A stretch of DNA of 64,000 nucleotides from Stella humosa. Its GTDB lineage: Bacteria; Pseudomonadota; Alphaproteobacteria; ATCC43930; Allostellaceae. Below the pieces are notes generated by a model that saw only the letters and a program-made list of their open reading frames with translations, was not told the origin of the DNA and searched no databases. The DNA is taken from the NCBI RefSeq assembly GCF_006738645.1, contig NZ_AP019700.1, positions 5,762,351 to 5,826,350 on the forward strand, written 5' to 3'. The position numbers and the translations under genes were made by a program. This document shows positions 16,105 through 24,926 of this stretch, one piece after another (the first letter of the stretch is position 1; every line of letters begins with the position of its first letter).

Positions 16105-16144
16105 ACCCTGCCCGGATTTTCTAGATCCGGTCGGTGGTGGCGCA

Positions 16145-16191
16145 TCCCGTCGGGGGCTAGGCTGGGCAACCAGCCAACCTCCCCGACGGGA
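16145..16191 (+). other. Nested hairpin with GCAA tetraloop upstream of the HAD gene
   Basis: An 11-bp perfect outer stem (16145-16155 with 16181-16191) encloses a 6-bp perfect inner stem (GGCTGG / CCAGCC, 16160-16165 with 16170-16175) capped by GCAA, a GNRA tetraloop. The internal loop is 4 and 5 nt. It ends 7 bp before the HAD start codon. It could end RTX transcription, although no T-run follows, or fold in the 5' leader and mask initiation of the HAD gene. Confidence 0.6.
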
Positions 16192-16198
16192 CGCTCCC

Positions 16199-16876
16199 AT
16201 GATCCAGAAGAACCCTGCCGGCGTTGCCGTCCTGCTCGACCTCGACGGCACGCTGACCGATTCCCGCCCGGGCATCATCTCCAGCTACCACGCCGCGATC
16301 CGCTCGCTGGGCCACGAGCCCGACCTGTCTATCGACCTCACCTTCGTCATCGGCCCGACGCCGGACAGCATCATGCCACGCGTGCTGGCCCATTACGGCG
16401 ACGACCGGGCGGCCCTGGCGATCACCAACTATCGCGACCATTACGGCCGCGGCGCGCTCTTCGAGAACGCCGTCTATGACGGCATCGTCGAGGCGCTGGA
16501 CGCGCTCCAGGTGGCCGGCCGCACGCTCTATGTGGCGACGGCCAAGCGCACCGTCTTCGCCCGACGCATCCTCGACCATTTCGGCCTGTCCCCCCGGTTC
16601 CAGTGCATCTATGGCTCCGAGCCGGGCGGCGCGCTCGACCGCAAGGCCGACCTGATCCGCCATATCCTGGACAGCGAGGGGCTGTCGCCCGCCACGGTGG
16701 TGATGGTCGGTGACCGGAGCCACGACGTCGAGGGCGCCCACGCCAACGGGCTGCCGGTGATCGGCGTCGCCTGGGGCTATGGCGGCGCGGACGAACTCAG
16801 GACGGTCGGCGCCGACCGCATCATCGCCCATCCCCGCGAACTGGCCGCCGCCGTGGCGGAACTGCGGCCCGGTTGA
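16199..16876 (+). CDS. HAD-superfamily phosphatase, phosphoglycolate phosphatase-like
   Basis: A 225-residue haloacid-dehalogenase hydrolase. Motif I is DLDGTLTDS with nucleophile Asp14 and acid/base Asp16. The helical cap (residues about 20-85) marks subclass IA. ATAKR carries the motif II/III Thr and Lys, and VGDRSHDVEGA is motif IV, binding Mg2+. The family includes Gph and nucleotidases such as PpnN-type 5'-nucleotidases; the exact substrate is not readable. The start lies only 7 bp after a strong nested hairpin and has no clear Shine-Dalgarno of its own. Confidence 0.9.
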   Translation: MIQKNPAGVAVLLDLDGTLTDSRPGIISSYHAAIRSLGHEPDLSIDLTFVIGPTPDSIMPRVLAHYGDDRAALAITNYRDHYGRGALFENAVYDGIVEALDALQVAGRTLYVATAKRTVFARRILDHFGLSPRFQCIYGSEPGGALDRKADLIRHILDSEGLSPATVVMVGDRSHDVEGAHANGLPVIGVAWGYGGADELRTVGADRIIAHPRELAAAVAELRPG

Positions 16877-16904
16877 CCAGCGCCCCGGTTGACCAGAGCC
16901 TGGG

Positions 16905-18503
16905 TCAGCGCCGCCGGACGAACTGGGCCAGGGTGTATTCGTCGGTGCGGCCCGGATAGCGCAGGTCGGCGCGCATCGCCCAGCTATGCAGGTTGTGCAG
17001 CAGGGGGACGAAGCCGACATCCTCCACCGCCACGCGCGTCGCCTGGCGCAGGATATCCTCCGACCGGGCGGGGTCCGCCGTCGCCAGCGCCTGGTCGTAG
17101 AGCCGGTCGAGTGCGGGGTTGGAGTAGCGCCCGCGATTGCCCGACCCGCGCCCACGCTCCTGGTCCCAGGTCAGCAGGCCGAAGGTCAGGAAGGACGAGG
17201 GCTCGCCGGTGACGATGCCGTAGCCGGTCAGCAGGAAGCTGTACTCCAGCCGCGCCGAGGCCGGGAAGAAGGCCGCCGGCGGCACCGCCACGACGTTGGT
17301 CGCAATGCCCACGCGGGCCAGCATCTGGCCCACCGCCTGGGCCAGCTGGGCGTCGTTGGGGTAGCGGTTGCGCGGCGCATGCAGGGTGATGCCGAAGCCG
17401 TCCGGGTATCCGGCCTCGGCCAGCAGGCGGCGGGCGCCGGCCGGGTCGTGGCCGTCGGCGGCCAGGGCGGGGCTGTAGCCCGCGAAGCCCTCGGGCACGA
17501 TCTGGCCGGTGGCGACGGCATGGCCTTCCATCACCCGCTCCACCAGCGCGCGCCGGTCGATCGCCTTGGCGATGGCCTGGCGGACGCGCAGGTCGTGGAA
17601 GGGGTTGCGGCCGAGCGGCGCGCCGTTGCGGTCGGTGAACAGCGGCGGCTGGTCGCGATGGCGGTCCATCGCCAGGAAGATGATGCGCGTGGTGACCGCG
17701 TCCGTCAGGGCCAGGCGCGGGTTGCGCTTCAGCCCGGCGATGTCGGTCAGCGGCACATAGTCGATCAGGTCGACCTGGCCCGACAGCAGGGCCGCCACCC
17801 GCGCGGCGTTGTTGGCGATCGGCAGGATGGTCACGCGCTGCCAGTCGGGCTTCTCGCCGAAATACTGGTCGAACCGTTCGAGGACGAGGCGCTCGCCGCG
17901 CTTCCATTCGACCAGGCGGAACGGCCCGGTGCCGACCGCGCCCTGCCCGGCGCTGATCTGCTCGGACGTCGCGAAGAGCGGGCCGGCGCGATGCTCGTCG
18001 GTCGCCACCGCGGCGATGGCCTTCTTCGACATGATGGCGATGCTGGAGATGTTGATCGGCGTCAGCGGTGCCGGCCCGTCGGTATGCAGGCGGACGGTGT
18101 AGGGATCGACGATCTCGACCCGCTGGATGCGCCGCGTATGGACGGTCAGCGGCGAGGGGCTGTTCGGCACCGCCGCCACCCGCTCGATCGACGCCTTCAC
18201 GTCCTCGGCCGTCATCTCGCCGCCGTCGTGGAAGCGCACGCCCCGGCGCAGCCGGAACTCCCACACATCCTCGCCGATCAGGGACCAGTCGGTGGCCAGG
18301 CCGGGGATGACCCGAAGCTGCTCGTCGCGCTCGACCAGGGCCGAGAAGACATGGGCGGCAGCGTTGGCGTTGGCCGTCTGGCTGGTGAAGTGCGGGTCGA
18401 GCGAGGTCGTCTCGACCTGCATGGCGATGCGCAGCTCCTGGCTGTGGGCGGGCGCTGCCGCAAGCATGAGCAGGGCTGCGACGCGAAGGCACAAGGACCG
18501 CAT
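16905..18503 (-). CDS. ABC transporter substrate-binding protein, dipeptide/oligopeptide (SBP_bac_5) family
   Basis: A 532-residue periplasmic binding protein. A signal peptide (residues 1-23, ending AHSQ) is followed by ELRIAMQVETTSLDPHF, the family's opening. VWEFRLRRGVRFHDGGEMTAEDV and the later VRQAIAKAIDRRAL are standard lobe motifs. GGAGAG lies before the ATG. A far longer open frame continues upstream on this strand, but that is GC-driven read-through across the divergent amidohydrolase gene. No permease or ATPase is adjacent. It sits 111 bp from the divergent amidohydrolase and may deliver that enzyme's substrate. Confidence 0.93.
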   Translation of the reverse strand: MRSLCLRVAALLMLAAAPAHSQELRIAMQVETTSLDPHFTSQTANANAAAHVFSALVERDEQLRVIPGLATDWSLIGEDVWEFRLRRGVRFHDGGEMTAEDVKASIERVAAVPNSPSPLTVHTRRIQRVEIVDPYTVRLHTDGPAPLTPINISSIAIMSKKAIAAVATDEHRAGPLFATSEQISAGQGAVGTGPFRLVEWKRGERLVLERFDQYFGEKPDWQRVTILPIANNAARVAALLSGQVDLIDYVPLTDIAGLKRNPRLALTDAVTTRIIFLAMDRHRDQPPLFTDRNGAPLGRNPFHDLRVRQAIAKAIDRRALVERVMEGHAVATGQIVPEGFAGYSPALAADGHDPAGARRLLAEAGYPDGFGITLHAPRNRYPNDAQLAQAVGQMLARVGIATNVVAVPPAAFFPASARLEYSFLLTGYGIVTGEPSSFLTFGLLTWDQERGRGSGNRGRYSNPALDRLYDQALATADPARSEDILRQATRVAVEDVGFVPLLHNLHSWAMRADLRYPGRTDEYTLAQFVRRR

Positions 18504-18614
18504 GGCCGATCTCTCCGGGGACGAACTAGTATCGTGGGCCGGACGCGTACCGCGCCGGCCCTTCCCTTGTCCACGAGCCCATTTCCCGAAAGCCCATTGC
18601 CCGAGAGGCCGAAG

Positions 18615-20135
18615 ATGGCGCCCGCCCACACGATCATCCGCAACGGCCTGCTGGTCGACGCGCCCGGCCACCGGGTCGACCCGCGCGACATCCTGGTCGC
18701 GGGCGACCGCATCGCCGAGATCGGCCCCCCAGGAATGGATGCTCCGCCGCTGGCGGTGGTCGTCGACGCCACCAACCGTCTGATGATGCCCGGCCTGATA
18801 AACGCGCATACCCACAGCCATGCCAACCTCCCGCGCAGCCCCGGCGACCGCTGGACGCTGGAACTGGCGCTGCATCTGAACCCTTCGGTCCGCGGCAACC
18901 AGACGCTGGAGGACAAATACCTGTCGGCCCAGCTCGGCGCCGTGGAGATGCTGAGCAAGGGCTGTACCGCCTGCTACGACCTCTTCTACGAATTTCCCCA
19001 GCCGTCCCATGACGGGCTGCATGCGGTGGCCCAGGCCTACAGCGATGTCGGCATCCGCGCGGTGGTCGCGCCGATGATGGCCTCGCAGTCCTTCTATCGC
19101 GCGATCCCCGGCTTGCTCGAGGCGTTGCCGGACGCGGCGCGCGAGCGCCTGGGCCGCGGCGGGCCGCCGGCAGATGGCCAGGGCCTCCTCGACGATGCCC
19201 GCCGCACGTTGCATGGCTGGCACTTCGACCGCGACCGCGTGCGCATGGCGGTCGCCCCCACGATCCCGCTCCATTGCTCCGACCGCTTCTGGCAGGGGGC
19301 GGCCGGGCTGGCGCGCGACTATGGCGTCGGCCTGCACACGCACCTGGCCGAATCGAAGGTGCAGGCGGTGGCCGGCATGAAGCGCTACGGCCGCACGCTG
19401 ACGGCCCATCTCGACCGGCTGGGTGTGCTCGGGCCGGGCTTCACCGGCGCCCATGGGGTGTGGCTCGACGACGAGGACATGCGCCGTCTGGAAGGGGCGG
19501 GGGCCGCCGTCGCCCACAACCCGGCCAGCAACATGCGCTACGGCTCCGGCCTGGCGGCCGTGCGGCGCATGGTGGAGCAGGGGCTCACGGTCGGCATCGG
19601 CACGGATTCGCGTAGCTGCTCGGACAACCTCAACATGTTCGAGGCGATGCGGCTGGCCTCCTACACCTCGCGGGTGCGCGGGCCGGACTACGAGCGCTGG
19701 CTGACCAGCGACGAGGTCTTCCGGATGGCGACCGAGGGCAGCGCGCGGGCGCTGGGCTTCGCCGGCGAGCTGGGCCGCATCGCCCCCGGCTACAAGGCCG
19801 ACATCGTCTTCCTCGACCGGCGCAACCTGAACTACGTGCCGCTCAACGACGTCACCGTCCAGATCGTCAATGCCGAGGACGGCACCGGCGTCGCCGAGGT
19901 GATGGTCGGCGGGCGCATGGTGGTGTCGGGCGGCCGCGTGACCACGGTCGACGTCGATCGCCTGATCGACCGCTGCGAGGCCGCCATGGAGCGGCTGCGC
20001 GCGGCCAACGGCGAGGCCCACCAGATGGCGCGCGCGCTGGAGAAGGTGGTGGGCTCGTTCTGCGCGGCGATGGGGGCCGAGCCCTATCACGTCCACCGCT
20101 TCGTCGACGACCACGAGCATCCCCACCCGCACTGA
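18615..20135 (+). CDS. Metal-dependent amidohydrolase (TRZ/ATZ/SsnA-like deaminase family)
   Basis: A 506-residue amidohydrolase. Metal ligands appear in order: HTHSH (residues 65-69) on strand 1, THLAES with the third His, GAHGVWL with the fourth and GIGTDSRS with the catalytic Asp. The C-terminal beta-sandwich resumes at APGYKADIVFLD. These features match the chlorohydrolase, guanine-deaminase and SsnA branch, which hydrolyses C-N or C-Cl bonds of small heterocycles. Length is on the long side, with a His-rich tail (HVHRF...HEHPHPH) that may bind metal. It is divergent from a peptide-type binding protein. Confidence 0.88.
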   Translation: MAPAHTIIRNGLLVDAPGHRVDPRDILVAGDRIAEIGPPGMDAPPLAVVVDATNRLMMPGLINAHTHSHANLPRSPGDRWTLELALHLNPSVRGNQTLEDKYLSAQLGAVEMLSKGCTACYDLFYEFPQPSHDGLHAVAQAYSDVGIRAVVAPMMASQSFYRAIPGLLEALPDAARERLGRGGPPADGQGLLDDARRTLHGWHFDRDRVRMAVAPTIPLHCSDRFWQGAAGLARDYGVGLHTHLAESKVQAVAGMKRYGRTLTAHLDRLGVLGPGFTGAHGVWLDDEDMRRLEGAGAAVAHNPASNMRYGSGLAAVRRMVEQGLTVGIGTDSRSCSDNLNMFEAMRLASYTSRVRGPDYERWLTSDEVFRMATEGSARALGFAGELGRIAPGYKADIVFLDRRNLNYVPLNDVTVQIVNAEDGTGVAEVMVGGRMVVSGGRVTTVDVDRLIDRCEAAMERLRAANGEAHQMARALEKVVGSFCAAMGAEPYHVHRFVDDHEHPHPH

Positions 20136-20151
20136 CGCGGGCGGGATGCGA

Positions 20152-21030
20152 TCAGGCGGCGGCGGGCGGCGCGTCGATCGCCAGGATGCGGTCGAGGAAG
20201 GCGCGCAGTTCGCCCCGCTGGAGCAACTCGGCCACCAGATTATGCCGGTCGACGCCGGGCACGATGTCGAACCGCACCGGCAGCACCGTCGCCAGTGCCT
20301 CGGCCTTGCGCCGGTCGTTGGCGCAGTCGGCGCCAAAGGCCACCACCATGTCCGGCAGGGCCCCCTGCCGGCTGGCGATCAGCGTTTCCAGGGGTGCGAA
20401 GCTGATGCCGCGCGTGGCCAGCCGCGGGTCGTCGGTGAGGGTCGGGCTGGTGCCGCCGATGGAGATGCCGCGGGCAAGGTCCATCGCGATCGCCGTCCAG
20501 ATGGCCGGCAGCCCCCCGCCGCTGCAGCCCAGCGCCAGCACCCGGCGATAGCGCGCACGATCGACCAGGCCGTCGACGGCGGCCAGCAGGCCCGGGAAAT
20601 CGTCCGCGATCCCCTCCACGCCCTTCAGGTAGTAGGAGCGGGCCGGATCGCGCAGCAGCAGCAGGTCGAACGTCTCGGCGCGGCAGTGCTGCAGGAAGAT
20701 CGGGGTGGGCAGCATCAGGCGATGGGCGTCGCCGGCGAAGGCGATGATGAGGTCGCGGCCGGCCGGGCCGCGATCGGGATGGAAATAGAGCCAGAACTGG
20801 CCGGCGATCGACCGCCGGGCATAGGGCTGGGTCGGCAACCCGCTGACCAGCATGGCCCGGCGCGTGCGCTCTATCCAGGCGGTGACCGGCGGCGGCCCGC
20901 CATTGCCCATCTCCCCCGCGACGGCCTCGAACTCGCGCGGCGTTATAACCGTATCGAGGGCGATGTGCAGGCGGTTGATCTCATTGTCGGTGCGGCAGGC
21001 GGCGAGCTGCGTAGCGTAAACGCTAGCCAC
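20152..21030 (-). CDS. Alpha/beta-hydrolase-like protein of the ACP module
   Basis: A protein of about 292 residues with a nucleophile elbow GCSGGG (Ser in a G-x-S-x-G context), preceded by RRVLALG strand sequence, and a likely late acidic residue and His (DIVPGVDRHN). This fits an alpha/beta-hydrolase or thioesterase. The start is uncertain: GTG at 21030 overlaps the ACP stop by only 8 bp, while an ATG at 21078 would overlap by 56 bp. The former is preferred. As the last gene of the TauD-ACP-hydrolase operon it could release product from the carrier protein, but it lacks diagnostic type II thioesterase features I could confirm. Confidence 0.65.
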   Translation of the reverse strand: MASVYATQLAACRTDNEINRLHIALDTVITPREFEAVAGEMGNGGPPPVTAWIERTRRAMLVSGLPTQPYARRSIAGQFWLYFHPDRGPAGRDLIIAFAGDAHRLMLPTPIFLQHCRAETFDLLLLRDPARSYYLKGVEGIADDFPGLLAAVDGLVDRARYRRVLALGCSGGGLPAIWTAIAMDLARGISIGGTSPTLTDDPRLATRGISFAPLETLIASRQGALPDMVVAFGADCANDRRKAEALATVLPVRFDIVPGVDRHNLVAELLQRGELRAFLDRILAIDAPPAAA

Positions 21031-21295
21031 GGCCGGCTTGCCGTCCGATTTGCTGCACCAGTTGGCCCAGCGTGGCATAGGCGAGAAGGTCGTCGGGGGT
21101 CAGGGACACGCCCGTCTCCACCTCGACGGCGATGCACAGTTCCATCTTCGCCAGGCTGTCCATCTCCAGCCGCTCCAGCGTGATATCGGCGGTGCCCGCC
21201 AGGAACGGGTCGCGGATCGCCGGCTCGTGGATGGCGGCAACGCCGCCGATCTCCAGAGCATCCACCAGCACCCGCCGGATCGCCTGCTCGTCCAT
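21023..21295 (-). CDS. Stand-alone acyl/peptidyl carrier protein
   Basis: A 90-residue carrier protein. The phosphopantetheine attachment site is Ser47 in LEMDSLAKMEL, followed by the usual IAVEVETGVSLTPDDLLAYATLGQLV helix III/IV region. GGAGAG precedes the ATG. It is not the fatty-acid AcpP: the DSL motif sits in MDSLAKME rather than DSLDTVE, and no fab genes are near. It is flanked by a TauD-type dioxygenase (20 bp upstream) and an alpha/beta-hydrolase, with an AMP-ligase divergent. This is the architecture of a small carrier-protein-dependent tailoring pathway. No phosphopantetheinyl transferase is in the window. Confidence 0.9.
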   Translation of the reverse strand: MDEQAIRRVLVDALEIGGVAAIHEPAIRDPFLAGTADITLERLEMDSLAKMELCIAVEVETGVSLTPDDLLAYATLGQLVQQIGRQAGRG

Positions 21296-21315
21296 CGCTT
21301 TCGTCTCTCCGGGGG

Positions 21316-22332
21316 TCAGGCCGGCACGGTGCCGGCAGAATAATAGCCGCGCACCCGCCCGCCCCGGCATTCGCCGAAGGTGGCGGCGCGGCTTGGATGG
21401 AGCGGCCGGCTGTCGGCCACCGACAGCCAGGCGCGCAACAGGCGTCGCCGGTTCTCGGGCGCGCCGTCGTCCTCGTAGGCGGTGCGGGCGTGCAGCACGA
21501 CGTGGTTGTTGACGAGCTGGAGGTCGCCCGGCTCGAGCTGCATGGCGTGGCTGAAGCGCTCGCTCTCGGCCAGGGATTCGAACAGGTCGAGCGCCTCGGT
21601 CTCCTCGGCCGTCAGCCGGCGGGCGCCGGGGTAGCGATGCCCGGCCTCGATCTGGAACCGATTGTAGCAGCAGGACAGGCGGCCGTCGGCCACGGCGAAG
21701 ACCGGCTGGCGGAAGAAGGGCGGCGCGCCCACGGGCTGGCGCTCGGGCACCCGCCAGAAGAGATCGCCGTAAAGCAGCGCCAGCAGGTCGGGCCGCAGCC
21801 GGGCCATCTCCGCGTGGATCGCGACCGAGCTGGCGATGCGGGTGACGCCGCCTGCCTTGGCCACCTGCACGAACAGCAGCCCCAGAATGTCGCAGCGGTC
21901 GGTGTGGAAGGTCAGGCGCTCGCGGCTGCCGTACCAGCGGCCGATCTGGCGGGCGGTGTCCTCGCCGCCATGGGCGACCTCCACCAGGTGGTCCCCCTCC
22001 TTGGTCTGCGGGATGGGCGTGCCAAGGCGCTGGCAGAATGTCCAGAAGCGCCCGCGCAGGGCCGCCGCCGCATCGTCGACCGGGAAGCCGCGCAGCACGA
22101 CGAAGCCCGGCCCCCGTTCCAGCCGCTCCAGGATGTCGGCCAACGCCGGATCGCCGGCCGGGGGCACGGGCGCGGACGGCTCGGCGCGAAAGGTGGCCGA
22201 GCCATCGGGTCCGTCCAGCCCCTTCAGGTGCCGCTGGTCCAGCCGCACGCACCAGAAGTCCGGATCGGCCGCGTCGGCCGCCAGCCAGCCACGGTCGCGG
22301 ATGCCCTCGGATGCGTCTGGCAAAGTCTGCAT
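21316..22332 (-). CDS. TauD/TfdA-family Fe(II)/2-oxoglutarate-dependent dioxygenase
   Basis: A 338-residue non-haem iron oxygenase. The facial triad is visible as His-x-Asp in FHTDRCD (about residues 146-148) and a distal His in NNHVVLHARTAYED, with the 2-oxoglutarate Arg in RRRLLRAW. The N-terminal RGFPVDD segment is also typical. Relatives hydroxylate, halogenate, desaturate or oxidatively decarboxylate amino acids and carrier-bound substrates (SyrP, ScoE). It is first in the operon with the ACP and hydrolase, so the substrate is plausibly ACP-tethered. ATG at 22332 is chosen because longer forms would run into the divergent ligase gene. Confidence 0.88.
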   Translation of the reverse strand: MQTLPDASEGIRDRGWLAADAADPDFWCVRLDQRHLKGLDGPDGSATFRAEPSAPVPPAGDPALADILERLERGPGFVVLRGFPVDDAAAALRGRFWTFCQRLGTPIPQTKEGDHLVEVAHGGEDTARQIGRWYGSRERLTFHTDRCDILGLLFVQVAKAGGVTRIASSVAIHAEMARLRPDLLALLYGDLFWRVPERQPVGAPPFFRQPVFAVADGRLSCCYNRFQIEAGHRYPGARRLTAEETEALDLFESLAESERFSHAMQLEPGDLQLVNNHVVLHARTAYEDDGAPENRRRLLRAWLSVADSRPLHPSRAATFGECRGGRVRGYYSAGTVPA

Positions 22333-22441
22333 GATGGCGCCGACCCTACCGTTGGGGGCTTGCCCGATGCAATCCGGAAGAGGAAAAGTCGCCTTCCCAG
22401 CGCCATCGGCAAGCACCGGCATCGGAAGGGCGAGCAAGGCC

Positions 22442-23857
22442 ATGTTCCTCGACAGGTTGGACGAACACGCCGCCCGCCGACCCATGGCGCCGGCCCTGGT
22501 GCGTGGCGACCGGACGATCGGCTATGGCGCGTTCATGACGCGCGTCGATGCCTGCGCGGCCATGCTGCGCGGCCAGGGCATCGGCCGCGAAGATGTCGTC
22601 GGGCTGACGATCGCCGACGAGATCGACCATCTGGTCGCCTGCCTGGCGCTCATGCGCATCGGTGCCGCCCAGATCACGCTGGGGACCCAGGATCCGCAGC
22701 CGGTGCGCGACCGGCTGGCCGCGCGCGTCGGCGTCACCCGGCTGCTGGGCGCGGGTTCGTCGGTTGCGGTGGCCGGTCGGGCGAAAGCGGCCGACGAAGC
22801 GCCCGGGCAGGCCGACCACGACCGGCCGGCCATCTACCTGCCGGGATCGGGGACCACCGGCGACGTGAAGCTGGTCTCGCTCAGCCAGTCCCAGATCGCG
22901 ACCCAGGCCGCCATCGCCTATGCCGACTATCGCGGCGAGCGCATCCTCCAACTGGCGCCGGTCGAATACAACAACGGCAAGCGGCTGCGGCTCTACTGCC
23001 TCTATCACGGCGGCGCCTGCATCTTCCGCGACGGCTCCGGCGTGCCGCTGACCCAGCTCTGCCGCGACCAGGGCGTCACCTGGTTCGACCTCAGCGCCTA
23101 TCTCGCGCACGACCTGGTGCGGGCCAGCGCCCAGCATGGCGGGCTGCCGGATTTCACGGCCGTGCGCATCGGCGGGTCGCGGGTGTCGACCGCGCTCAGG
23201 GCGGAGTTCCGCGCCCGCGTGTGCCAGCGGCTCTACATCTCCTATGGCGCGACCGAGATCGGCGGCATGCCCGGCGTCTGCATGGCAGCGCCCGAGGAAC
23301 TGACGCCGGATGCCGAGGTCGTCGGCCGGCCGCTGGACGGGATGGAGGTCGTGATCGTCGATCCCGAGGGCCGGCCGGTGCCACCGGGGACGGTGGGCGA
23401 GATCCGCATGCGGGCGCCCGGCATGGTGACCGGCTATGTCGGTGACGCCGAGGCGACGCGGCGCTTCTTCCGCGACGGCTGGTTCCAGCCGGGGGACATG
23501 ATGTCGCTGTCCGCCGACCGCATGCTGACCTTCCATGGCCGCGCGGACGACATGATCATCCTCAACAGCATCAACATCTTCCCGGGCGAGATCGAACGCG
23601 CCCTCGAAAGCCACCCGCTCGTGGCCGAGGCCGCCGCCTATCCCATCGCCTCGGGGGTGCACGGGCAGATCCCCGTGGCCGCGGTCCAGCTGCGGGCGGG
23701 AGCCGCGCTGGCCGAGCGCGAACTGCTGGCATATGCCCGCGAACGGCTGGGCGTGCGCGCGCCGCGCAAGGTCACGATCCTGGCCGAGCTGCCGCGCAAC
23801 GGCCAGGGCAAGGTGCTGAAGCGCGTCCTGGCCGAGGGGCGGGCCGGCGGCGGCTGA
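22442..23857 (+). CDS. AMP-dependent acyl-CoA/acyl-ACP synthetase of the ACP module
   Basis: A 471-residue adenylate-forming ligase. The ATP loop is YLPGSGTTGDVKLVS, then LYISYGATEIGG (motif A5), RDGWFQPGD (A7), a GRADDMIILNSINIFPGEIE hinge (A8) and the catalytic lysine in NGQGKVLKR (A10). A somewhat short N-terminus and the divergent ACP operon, 109 bp away, suggest it loads an acid onto the carrier protein rather than free CoA (inference). A spaced AAGG lies upstream of the ATG. Confidence 0.88.
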   Translation: MFLDRLDEHAARRPMAPALVRGDRTIGYGAFMTRVDACAAMLRGQGIGREDVVGLTIADEIDHLVACLALMRIGAAQITLGTQDPQPVRDRLAARVGVTRLLGAGSSVAVAGRAKAADEAPGQADHDRPAIYLPGSGTTGDVKLVSLSQSQIATQAAIAYADYRGERILQLAPVEYNNGKRLRLYCLYHGGACIFRDGSGVPLTQLCRDQGVTWFDLSAYLAHDLVRASAQHGGLPDFTAVRIGGSRVSTALRAEFRARVCQRLYISYGATEIGGMPGVCMAAPEELTPDAEVVGRPLDGMEVVIVDPEGRPVPPGTVGEIRMRAPGMVTGYVGDAEATRRFFRDGWFQPGDMMSLSADRMLTFHGRADDMIILNSINIFPGEIERALESHPLVAEAAAYPIASGVHGQIPVAAVQLRAGAALAERELLAYARERLGVRAPRKVTILAELPRNGQGKVLKRVLAEGRAGGG

Positions 23858-23879
23858 TGCCGGCCGCCGGCCCTTCCGG

Positions 23880-24926
23880 TCACGGGATCAGCGGCTCCAT
23901 GAACTGCCGCAGGGGGGCTTCCCACTTCTTCCAGTCGGCTCCGCTGGCGGTGTGGCCGTACTCGGTGTCGATCTCGAAATAGGTGGCATCGACGCCGGCC
24001 GCCTTCAGCCGCGCCATCACGTCCGGCACGATCGACGGCGGGAACAGCACGTCGGTGCGGGCGATGACGTAGAGCACGCGGGCGCGGATGCGGTCGAACT
24101 TGCCCGTGGTGTCGAAGCGATCGGCCGCCTTGCGCAGGATCAGCAGCGAATGGGCGTCGAAGCGTTCGGCCCAGGCCGCGGCCTGGGCGCGCATCCTGGC
24201 ATCGCGCGCCGCGGGATCGAGGCCCTCGTCGGCCAGCACCTCGTCGGCGCCGTAGCGCTTCAGGGTTTCCAGCCGGATCGCGCGCATCGTCGCGGTCACG
24301 CCGCCGGGCGTGTCGTAGTACCAGCCGCCGTTCCAGTTGGGGTCGGCGGCGATGCGGGCATGCAGCTCGGGATAGGCCTGGCGCGGGCTGGCGGGGGCGG
24401 TCACCACCGGCACGATCGCATCCATGAAGTCGGGATGGTCGACCGCCCACTGGAAGGCCTGGAAGCCGCCATAGGAATTGCCGGCGACGGCGGCCAGGTG
24501 CTTCACGCCCAGATGGTCCAGCATCCGCTTCTGCAGGCCGATGATGTCCGAGACGGTGATGTCCGGGAAGGTCGGGCCGTAGGGTTTGCCGGTGGCGGGG
24601 TCGATGTCCTTGGCATTGGTCGAGCCGTAGGACGAGCCCAGCATGTTCGAGGCGACGACGTAGAGGCGGTCGGTGTCGATCGCCTTGCCGGGGCCGACCA
24701 GGCCGTTCCACCAGCCGGGCGCGTTGCCGTTTTCCGGGTTGCGGCCGGCGGCATGGTGGCTGGAGGTGAAGCCGTGGGTCAGCAGCACGGCGTTGCGGCC
24801 GTCCGGCGCCAGCTTGCCATAGGCCTCGTAGGCGAGCCGTGCCTTGGGCAGGCTGCCGCCCAGCTCCAGCGGGAAATCGGTCGTCTCGAAATACTCGGTG
24901 CGGGTCGCACCCTGATCGGCTGGCAT
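23880..24926 (-). CDS. MetX (homoserine O-acyltransferase)-family alpha/beta-hydrolase
   Basis: A 348-residue protein with the MetX layout: LTHGFTSSHHA, the long DTDRLYVVASNMLGSSYGST segment, YGPTFPDITVSDII and nucleophile Ser151 in GNSYGGFQ. The catalytic Asp is in ARTDVLFPP and the His in TEYGHTASG. True homoserine acetyltransferases end with a GHDAFL block, while here it is GHTASG. It may therefore be one of the many MetX-like hydrolases or acyltransferases rather than the methionine enzyme. No met genes are adjacent. ATG at 24926 is preferred; the longer frame would overlap the divergent hemolysin-III gene. Confidence 0.8.
   Translation of the reverse strand: MPADQGATRTEYFETTDFPLELGGSLPKARLAYEAYGKLAPDGRNAVLLTHGFTSSHHAAGRNPENGNAPGWWNGLVGPGKAIDTDRLYVVASNMLGSSYGSTNAKDIDPATGKPYGPTFPDITVSDIIGLQKRMLDHLGVKHLAAVAGNSYGGFQAFQWAVDHPDFMDAIVPVVTAPASPRQAYPELHARIAADPNWNGGWYYDTPGGVTATMRAIRLETLKRYGADEVLADEGLDPAARDARMRAQAAAWAERFDAHSLLILRKAADRFDTTGKFDRIRARVLYVIARTDVLFPPSIVPDVMARLKAAGVDATYFEIDTEYGHTASGADWKKWEAPLRQFMEPLIP

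Noticed and set aside
16905-20336. A single 1143-codon minus-strand open frame spanning the binding-protein gene and the amidohydrolase region
   Set aside because: Only its last 532 codons have a signal peptide, ribosome-binding site and SBP_bac_5 motifs. The rest is antisense to a clear amidohydrolase and has low-complexity translation typical of GC-rich shadow frames.
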